From Gymnogyps californianus (taxonomy: Eukaryota; Chordata; Aves; Accipitriformes; Cathartidae), in assembly GCF_018139145.2 (NCBI RefSeq), contig NC_059478.1, positions 14,739,001 to 14,803,000 of the forward strand: a stretch of DNA of 64,000 nt, in the 5' to 3' direction. This document shows positions 56,776 through 64,000 of this stretch, piece by piece. The translations under genes were made by a program, and so were the position numbers. Each line of letters starts with the position of its first letter. Positions within the stretch are counted from its first letter, which is position 1. The notes beneath the pieces were generated by a model that saw only the letters and a program-made list of their open reading frames with translations, was not told the DNA's origin and did not search any database.

Positions 56776-59700
56776 GTAAGTTGAGAGGTTTTTTAGACTA
56801 AAATCATTTACGTTCATATTTTCAAGCATGGTGTATGCACTTTGGAAGAATTGATCAAAACTTCTGTGAAAAAAACACACAGATACTCTCTCAAAAATTG
56901 TAATTGATGGGGCTGTCCTGCATCACTTAATTTGATCAGAATTCCCTGCTGAAAGCCTAGAAATTACTAACGGAGTAACATGAGTAATATGTGTAGATGA
57001 GTAACTGTTTAGTAGTAAGCTCAGAATATTCATCTTGTATTCAGTTTATACTAATCTTGCAAGTAAAGGAGGAAGAACAGATGTGGATGACAAACTGAGG
57101 GGCAAACTATGGAATGCAGTGGCTGCTGGATCCTGCTGAGTTTACAATTTATAAACATCTGGAGAACTGGGAGTGCTACCTAAGAGGCGTGAATGTGAGA
57201 GCTACCTTTTAGGAGCTGCTTTTTAAGAGCTCCTGTTTAGTTCCAAAATCAGGAGGATCCAGAAACCCCTGCCTTACACTAAGGCGGCTCCCCCAGTTAG
57301 CTGATACATAGCACCTAGCATCTGACATTTCTGGTTTCCGCTGAGTTCTGGATTTAGCAGACCAGCTGTTACTGATGTTGTTGCATTCCTACATTACTCG
57401 ATTTCGCATGTGTCTTTTGCTCCACCTGTGTTATAGCCTCAGTTAGTATGATCAGAATCATATTTTCCACATTAATAACCATTGTCGAGCAGATATACGA
57501 ACTGTTGACAAAATGTCCAGCAAATCACTGATAAAGATTGTTCCTTCTGTGTATGGTGCCTGAGCAATGGAAAAAGAAAGAGCATTTTACTTCCTCCTTT
57601 CTACCAGAGCTCTTGAGGAGGCACCTTCTCTCCATTTTGTTTCCCAGCTAAGGCAGAGCTCCTGCAATGCTGAAAATACTGAATCTGTACAAATTTGCCT
57701 TCTAATTTCAGCTGGATGGGTTTGGTGAGGTATGTAAATGTTCAATCAAAAATGCAGTACTGAGAAAATAAGACACGATGAACAATCTAGAGTTAAAGAA
57801 TTACTCTAAATTCATTTTCACAAAACAATGAAATTCAAAGATAAGCAAAAAAAGTGAAAAGCAAGTAAACATAGAAACTGACTACCAGAAGTCTGATAGT
57901 TCAAAGTAATTGGTCCAAGTCCTAAAATCCTCCTTACTTGTTTACTTAAAACACAAGTCTACTTAATATTGTGGGAGTTTTGCTCAAGTAAGGGAGATAA
58001 CTATACATGGGATTAATGACTTTTCCTTTCCTGTTACTTGTTTTAAAGGTATTTTCACTTCTGTAAGCTTCCAGGAAGAGTTATGGGAATCCGCCTACTA
58101 CGCTTCACTTCTGTGGTGATCATTGTCTTACTTCTTGTGGCAGGTGCTTTAACAGCTTTGCTTCCCAATATCAAAGATGACAAAATGCCCAATTTGAGAA
58201 GGGAACCAAAAACCCAGAGTCAGTCTGGCTTGGATTCATTTACTCTTATTATGCAGACATATAATAGAACTGACTTACTGCTAAAGCTTTTAAATCATTA
58301 TCAAGCCATCCCCCACCTACATAAAGTAATTGTTGTGTGGAACAACATTGGTGAGAAGATACCAGAGGAAATGTGGAATTCCCTGGGGCCTCATCCTGTC
58401 CCTGTTGTCTTTAAAGTTCAAACTGTAAATCGCATGAGGAACAGACTCCAGAATTTCCCTGAGCTGGAAACAAAAGGTAATCAGCAGTTCATATTGCTAC
58501 TACTACTATTATTTTCACACTTAAAATCTGAATGCTAAAAGAGAGATGGTTTGAGTCATACTATGTAATAAATCCATGGATCTGTTGGGCCACTTAATAG
58601 AATGTGGGTAATATAGAAGAAACCTATGTTATGATATCAGATGCACACCACCACCACCAGCAGACTGTCAATGAAGAGGAAGGAAAAAAAGAGGGATGTC
58701 AAATGCATTTCATGGGCTTTTGCAACTGTGTCGTTCTCCATTTCCTTTGTCAGGCAAACATAGGTAGTTCACCCTCTCTTCCCTTTATAGTGTAAACTGA
58801 AATTCATAGTGCATGTACTTGTTGAGTCTCTGCATTAATCTGGACTTAAGTCATCTGGTAAAGACATGATTTAATCCATTAATTTTAAGACTAAGTTCTG
58901 AAGCATGTTCTGCTCTTCAGAGGAACTTCCGTCCCTAGCTGGCTGGCTTTCTATCTCAAATTATGCATCCTTTTAAAAAGGATGTTTTATTATGTTTTAC
59001 AAAAACATAATAAAATAGTTGCTACTTTCTTAGCAGAATTCAGAGTGTGAGTTAGCAAGACACCATTAGGGTTCTGAGGGTTTTACTTAAAAAAAAAAAA
59101 TTGGAATGACTATTTTCCCCAGTCTTTTGGCTATTCATCTAAATATTCTTCCTAAGCTCTTTACAGGAGAAGCACAACAATAAGTCCTGTTTGTTTCAAG
59201 TGGAAAAAAAACCCATATGTTGCATTACAGACCTGACCTTACTCATGATTAGTAAAGGTAATTCTATTTACTGCCCCCTTCCTAACACACCTTGCTACTC
59301 AAAACCCATGACTTCTAGGAAGACACTAAAAACTTCAACTTTCCAAGTGTTTTATTTACTGTAATAGGATTTATGCTGACTGTAAACTTAAAAAGCTTTA
59401 AAGCATCTGGAGTTCTGATCTAAGAATATCTTTCCTTTTCCACTTCCTGATAGTCTTTTGCCTAAAATTTAAGGGAAAGATTCTTCCTTCTGTAGTTAAT
59501 CATATTGAATGTTGCCTGTGCAATTTATTAAGCTTGCTCACTTAGAACTTGCAAATAGTGAGGAGATGGGTAAAATTTTATACTAAGAATCCCTTATAAA
59601 TCTCATACACTAAAGAACGGTATCTAACTCTTAATCTTGTGTAAAAATACAACTAAAATAAGTAGAATTTTAAGTTGCTTTGCCAAACACTCCAAGTTTT

Positions 59701-61172
59701 CCAACGCACATCTGTCCAGCTGTACTACAGGTGATCAAAGGTTGCTGAGTTTTGTTACAGCCTGGCAAATAATCTAAAACTTAGGTTTGCTTCCAGTTAC
59801 CACAAAGCTGCAACCTTGCTTTAGCTTTGAAATCTAAATATGTTTTCTCAATCTACTTTCAAGGAGTTACAATGCAGTTCTGCAGTTCAGCTTAATGGTC
59901 ATAGAAGTTTCACAGCTAACTTGGCAAATACTGTGCTGCATACTGTGCTCATGTATTTAATCTTTTGATAAAAGTTTTTCTTTTTTTTTTTTCCCTCCCT
60001 TCAGCTGTTTTAATGATGGATGATGATACACTGGTCAGTGCTCATGACCTTGCTTTTGCCTTTTCTGTTTGGCAGGTAATGTTTTGCACCTTGACAGGCA
60101 CTATTTGTGAGTTACAATTGAGATTAATGGTTTTAATTAGAGTAACACTATATCAATGTTTTACCATTGATTTTCTAGCTATAAAGTTAGATTTTAGAAG
60201 GATTGAAGCATTGAACAGTAGAAATTGGAAAAATATTCTTCTATAGTAGCTATACCTGTAATCTATAACTTTCAAATTTTTAACTGTTCTTGTACAAGAA
60301 CACTGAAGTTGCTGACTGCTGAATTTATTTAAATTGATAGTAGGCTGCAAAACAAAAGTGTGTGGGTTTTTTCTCTCTAAGAGAAATTGTAAAGTTATTT
60401 TGAGTGCCAAATATACAGCTGTAAATTGTGGATAGATGTTTCTTGGCACTACATGATGTGGGTGGAATGAGGCATATTGTGTCAGTTTTGCAAAACTGTA
60501 TTTAATTGCAACATTTATGCAGATTGAAAGACCATATGCCAACAATTTCATTCTTTTCTGGCAATAATCTTGTGCTCCTCTCATTTAAAAAAAAAAATAA
60601 ATCTCTCTTATGAAAATACTTAACATGCATTTCACAGTGTGGGCTTCATTTTGATTTTTTAAATTTCTTTTTTCTTTCAGCAATTTCCAGAGCATATAGT
60701 GGGATTTGTTCCTAGAAAGCACATTTCTACTCCTTCAGGTGTATACAGTTATGGCAGCTTTGAATTGCAGAACCCTGGATTTGGAAATGGAGATCAGTAT
60801 TCTATGGTTCTTATTGGTGCAGCATTTTTTCATAGTGGATATTTAGAAGACTTTCAAAGACAGCCAGAAGCTGTTTACGCCTTAATAGATGAAACTCAAA
60901 ATTGTGATGATATTGCCATGAATTTTCTGGTAGCCAAGCATACTGGAAAGCCTTCAGGAGTGTTTGTGAAGCCTGTTGATATAAGAAATTTAGAAAAAGA
61001 CACTAACAGTGGTTATTCTGGAATGTGGCACCGAGCAGAGCATTTGTTACAGAGATCTTACTGTGTAAATAAACTGGTTAATATTTATGATGGCATGCCT
61101 TTAAAATATTCTAATATCATGATTTCTCAGTTTGGTTTTCCTAATTATGCCAATCACAAAAACAAAATGTAA
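56771..61172 (+). CDS. EXTL2: Exostosin-like 2 glycosyltransferase, complete (four exons)
   Basis: Coding segments are 56771-56775, 58049-58476, 60005-60075 and 60681-61172. They join in frame to 331 residues (human 330). The protein is a type II membrane GT64 enzyme of the ER/Golgi that transfers GlcNAc (or GalNAc) to the glycosaminoglycan linker region. It has a short cytosolic tail, a signal anchor at about residues 22-40 (VVIIVLLLVAGALTALL) and a stem. The catalytic domain begins near DSFTLIMQTYNRTDLL, with a glycosylation sequon at N74. The metal-binding DDD is at 150-152, and the conserved NCDDIAMNF has the likely catalytic Asp at 245. Cys243 and Cys296 are placed for a disulfide. C-terminal NSGYSGMWHRAEH and SNIMISQFGFP are near-identical to human. 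It is divergent to SLC30A7 across a CpG island. Confidence 0.95.
58049..58476 (+). CDS. EXTL2: EXTL2 coding exon (anchor, stem, start of catalytic domain)
   Basis: The acceptor is CTTGTTTTAAAG and the donor AAAAG|GTAATC. It encodes YFHFCKLPGRVMGIRLLRF, the signal anchor, the stem and the first part of the GT64 domain to FPELETK. Confidence 0.95.
58477..60004 (+). other. EXTL2: EXTL2 intron
   Basis: AT-rich intron containing a perfect 14-bp-stem hairpin at 58985-59015. Otherwise nothing recognised. Confidence 0.9.
58985..59015. repeat. Perfect AT-rich inverted repeat (14-bp arms, 3-nt loop)
   Basis: TTTTATTATGTTTT and its exact reverse complement are separated by ACA. It lies in an EXTL2 intron. 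Confidence 0.85.
60005..60075 (+). CDS. EXTL2: EXTL2 71-nt coding exon with DDD motif
   Basis: Encodes A-VLMMDDDTLVSAHDLAFAF through SVWQ. It carries the metal/UDP-sugar-binding aspartates. Borders are CCCTTCAG and CAG|GTAATG. Confidence 0.96.
60076..60680 (+). other. EXTL2: EXTL2 last intron
   Basis: A 605-bp AT-rich intron ending in TTTCTTTCAG. Nothing else recognised. Confidence 0.9.
60681..61172 (+). CDS. EXTL2: EXTL2 terminal coding exon with stop
   Basis: Encodes 163 residues and TAA, from QFPEHIVGFVPRKHISTPS to ANHKNKM. It holds the acceptor-binding and catalytic C-terminal half of the GT64 domain, including NGDQYSMVLIGAAFF and QNCDDIAMNF. Confidence 0.97.
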   Translation, partial: QFPEHIVGFVPRKHISTPSGVYSYGSFELQNPGFGNGDQYSMVLIGAAFFHSGYLEDFQRQPEAVYALIDETQNCDDIAMNFLVAKHTGKPSGVFVKPVDIRNLEKDTNSGYSGMWHRAEHLLQRSYCVNKLVNIYDGMPLKYSNIMISQFGFPNYANHKNKM

Positions 61173-63325
61173 GCCAGTGAATTTAAGGGGTTAGATGTTA
61201 AACAATACTCAGTGAATTGTACTGAGTTCAAGGAGAGAAGAAGGTGTAATTACTGCATCTTGGCCATCCTTATTTGTAGCCTCTGAATTTTTTCCATATG
61301 GCGCTTTATGTATTTTTTTCCTTTCTTACTAATTCTCCAAGGTAAGTTTTGAGAAAACTTAAAGAATATATACTAATGTTTAGCTGTGATAAAATCATCC
61401 TCTTTCCTTAAAACCTAAAAAGCTACTACAGTTAATTAGGCCAGTTCTTCAGAAACATGCAGACAAAAATGCACTCCTACCCTTCAGTGCATATGTTTTG
61501 ATTTTTTTTTTTTTAATATATGTATCTAGTCAAATGAGGTCTAGGCATATTTTTGATAGTTATATGTTGAGATGCTTCCTTGCCTTCCCCCTCCTCTCCT
61601 CACCTCCTCCTACCCGGTTCCCAGTGAAACTACAGAAGGGCTACAGTAAACTGTTGGCCAGGCTTCTAGACTCCTGTACAAAACCCCTTTGAAGTTTGTA
61701 TATAAGCTATTCTGTATTCTGAGATATCTGATATCTGAAGCTGCTATGAAAGCAAGCCAGAAAAGAGTACCTCACATTAATCTCAGATAGTCCTAAAACC
61801 ATTGCCTACAATATCTACTACTGCTGAGATAGTGGAAAATGATCTCTGATGGGGCTTTTTTTCCTATTATTACTTTGCCTAGAGTTGCTGAAACACTGCA
61901 AGCAGCTGAAAGGTAAAATCTAGCAGCTGGAAATGTACGAAACATGAATACATGAAATATGAAACTCATACAAGCAGCCAGAAGAAATGGATGGGATATT
62001 ACTTACTAATACTCTCTTTAGTACTTAGTTTTATTTTGATATTTGCATGTACGTTGCTACAAAAATGTGCCCTAGAAAATCCTCACTTTTTTAAAATGTC
62101 TTATTTACAATTCCTAATAAGAGCAAGCTGTTCTACATTTATTACAGAGTGTACATTTTGTAATATTACAGGTCTACTGTTTTTTTAACTACTCTTTCAA
62201 ATGAGTATTTACTTTTTGGTTCCTTTCATCTCTGGTTTTGGTGGCTATGACAACAGAGTTAAAATGTGCAATGAATAGGTAAAGCATTATTAAAAAAAGA
62301 AGTATTTTAAGGTACAGTGATATTTGACAGGGCTGTACTATTATCAGTCTCTGAATTCCCTGGCTTCATCTATAGCAAGAAACAGAGCTATTATTAATAG
62401 CTTTTGTTAGATTGGGACTTTGTAGTTCTGGAAAAGTTGTGTTAACATAGACAGGACAAACCTTTTCCATTGCAGTGACAGAACTTTTTTGTGGTATGGA
62501 GGAAAGAATAAAAGACAGTGATTTGCCTGGTTCACAAGAGAGGAATCAAATCTGGCATCTGAAGTAGATTTAGTTTCATCTGCCGTCAGCTTTTAATTGA
62601 TTTTTAGTATCAGTTCAAAGGTACCTATGGGCAATCAATAACAGCTAATACCTAGTACACAAATAGCATCTGCACAAATGGTGTATAATTTTATCATTTT
62701 TTGTAATAGGTTAGCTGAACAAAAAGTGGTTGAAAAATGTGACAAGTTCATTACAGCAGGGCTGATTCTGGGTGTGAGTCTTTGGGTTTCTTTGGGGGAA
62801 CGGAGGATTCTTTTGCCTTGTTCTATCAGTGTTAAAGGATTTGTTTTCTGTTCAGTGAAGTCTTCCTAGTACTTTTTTAAGATTTAATGGGCAAAATCTT
62901 AACATGGCAATGTAAAGTCTGCTTAATTTTGTTGTAATAGTAAAAAGTAGATTTTAATTATTGTGCTGTAGTGATAAGTAGTATACAAACAGGTCTATGA
63001 TCTTTCCAGAAATGCAACTTTCCTAGTGGTAGTTTACTGCCTTTCATTTACTTACTGGTCTTCCGTAATTTCTGTTCTGTACAGTATCAACTAGAATTGT
63101 GAAGACTTACAGATGTTGTTTACCTTACTTTTAAAATGTGAAATGAACTGTCAACCCAGCCAAATCTTAGTATTGGGTTCTTTGTTGGGGGGAAGGAGTT
63201 GTTTTGGGCTGGGGTTTTTTTCTGTTCTTCTGTATCAGTGAAAGAATTAATAGAACAAGCTTTTATTATACTGGTAAATTTAATTTGTACCATTGTCAAA
63301 TAAAATACATAAAACAGATCTGTGA
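61173..63325 (+). other. EXTL2: EXTL2 3'UTR (probable)
   Basis: Non-coding, AT-rich sequence after the stop. Two AATAAA hexamers, at 62507-62512 and 63299-63304, allow 3'UTRs of about 1.35 or 2.15 kb. No other gene seen. Confidence 0.6.
63299..63304 (+). terminator. EXTL2: Candidate EXTL2 poly(A) signal
   Basis: AATAAA followed within ~20-40 nt by TGTGATGTATTTATTTT, a U/GU-rich downstream element. It is the best-supported cleavage context after EXTL2. Confidence 0.55.
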
Positions 63326-64000
63326 TGTATTTATTTTCAGATTATTGACCAAGTTTTTCAGTGTTGGATGTCTAAAGTAAGCTCACAGTTTGCATACAGA
63401 TGAGCAGCACGAAGATTTCATTTTTTAAAAAACATGTACTTGTTGGCACATAGATTCACTTGATTTAGGTAAGGCCCACTCATGAGGAAAAAAAAGCCAT
63501 CAAAAAACACAACCATAAGCAGTTAGTCTTAGATAGCAAAGAAAATTCAAAGATAAGACTTCAGCTCTAGCCATAATCTGTTGTGCTTAGGAACCAAAAG
63601 GCATTTGTTTGTTTATTTTTTAAAGGCTGGTAACTTTTTATCCCTTGATGGTTATAAAAGTGCCTTAAGATTCTTTAATGAAATATATTCCTGAGAATTT
63701 ATATTTTTAACAAAATAATACGCATGTGACGATTTCTTCTAAGAGATTATCTAGATGTCATTTGGAAATACTTTGGAGTCTAAACAGATTCATCACCACC
63801 TCTGAATGTTCTGTAGAAATTAATGTTTATGCAACACCAGATTTTAAAAATGGTATTTAAAAAATCCTTGTTGAAAAAATCAGGGTATAGTCTTAAAATC
63901 ATGCAACAGGACTACAAGAAAATTGCTCTTTACCTACAGTTAAAAAAATGCCAGAAGATGTCACTGTAGCTTTGATACTTGATATCATCAAATGTTAAAA
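63326..64000. other. Intergenic sequence downstream of EXTL2
   Basis: AT-rich; no coding, RNA or repeat feature recognised. By vertebrate synteny VCAM1 would be expected further right, but none of it is visible here. Confidence 0.6.

Larger units (their letters stand above)
56706..58476 (+). other. EXTL2: EXTL2 5' exon bearing the start codon, plus intron into exon 2
   Basis: An exon at 56706-56775 is bounded by TTTCCAACAG and ATGAG|GTAAGT. Only its last five bases (ATGAG, 56771-56775) are coding. They join to the G at 58049 to read MRYFHFCKLPGRVMGI, which parallels human MRCCHICKLPGRVMGI. The intervening 56776-58048 intron has no recognised feature. Confidence 0.8.

Noticed and set aside
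58083..58538. EXTL2 reading frame starting at 58083 and running past 58476
   Set aside because: The real protein continues by splicing at 58476 to 60005. The codons after ETK read into the intron. The start is better placed at 56771 by match to the human N-terminus.

Overview
This is ordinary nuclear DNA from a vertebrate, most likely a bird. The evidence is split genes with GT-AG introns, an AT-rich background with one dense CpG island, few transposons, and two solo LTRs resembling LTR families common in bird genomes. The LTR family match is from memory and was not searched. The gene order is the conserved DPH5 - SLC30A7 - EXTL2 block (human 1p21). No bacterial operon, CRISPR array, phage or other exotic system is present.

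Layout. (1) 1-16736, plus strand: the 3' part of DPH5, with five coding exons giving the last 198 residues; the first ~87 codons lie upstream of the window. (2) 16737-22669: the convergent 3' ends of DPH5 and SLC30A7, mostly probable SLC30A7 3'UTR. (3) 22670-54162, minus strand: the complete zinc transporter gene SLC30A7 (ZnT7), 11 coding exons. Every junction joins in phase to give 380 residues. Introns 7 and 2 (in transcript order) carry solo LTRs at 38945-39490 and 48582-49733. (4) About 53300-55110: a CpG island that is probably a shared bidirectional promoter for SLC30A7 (leftward) and EXTL2 (rightward). (5) 56706-61172, plus strand: the complete EXTL2 coding region, 331 residues in four exons. 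The first coding exon contributes only ATGAG. A poly(A) signal lies near 63300. The last ~680 bases are intergenic.

The three proteins do not form one pathway. DPH5 makes methylated diphthine on elongation factor 2 in the cytosol. ZnT7 loads zinc into the Golgi and early secretory pathway. EXTL2 is a secretory-pathway GlcNAc/GalNAc transferase acting on the glycosaminoglycan linker. The SLC30A7/EXTL2 pair shares a promoter region and both products act in the secretory pathway, but a functional link is only inference.

The less ordinary observations are: the EXTL2 start codon on a nearly non-coding exon, a ~45-bp tandem array inside the sense-oriented LTR in SLC30A7 intron 2, that LTR's exact 5-bp target duplication, a poly(A) hexamer overlapping the DPH5 stop codon, and two perfect inverted repeats in introns.
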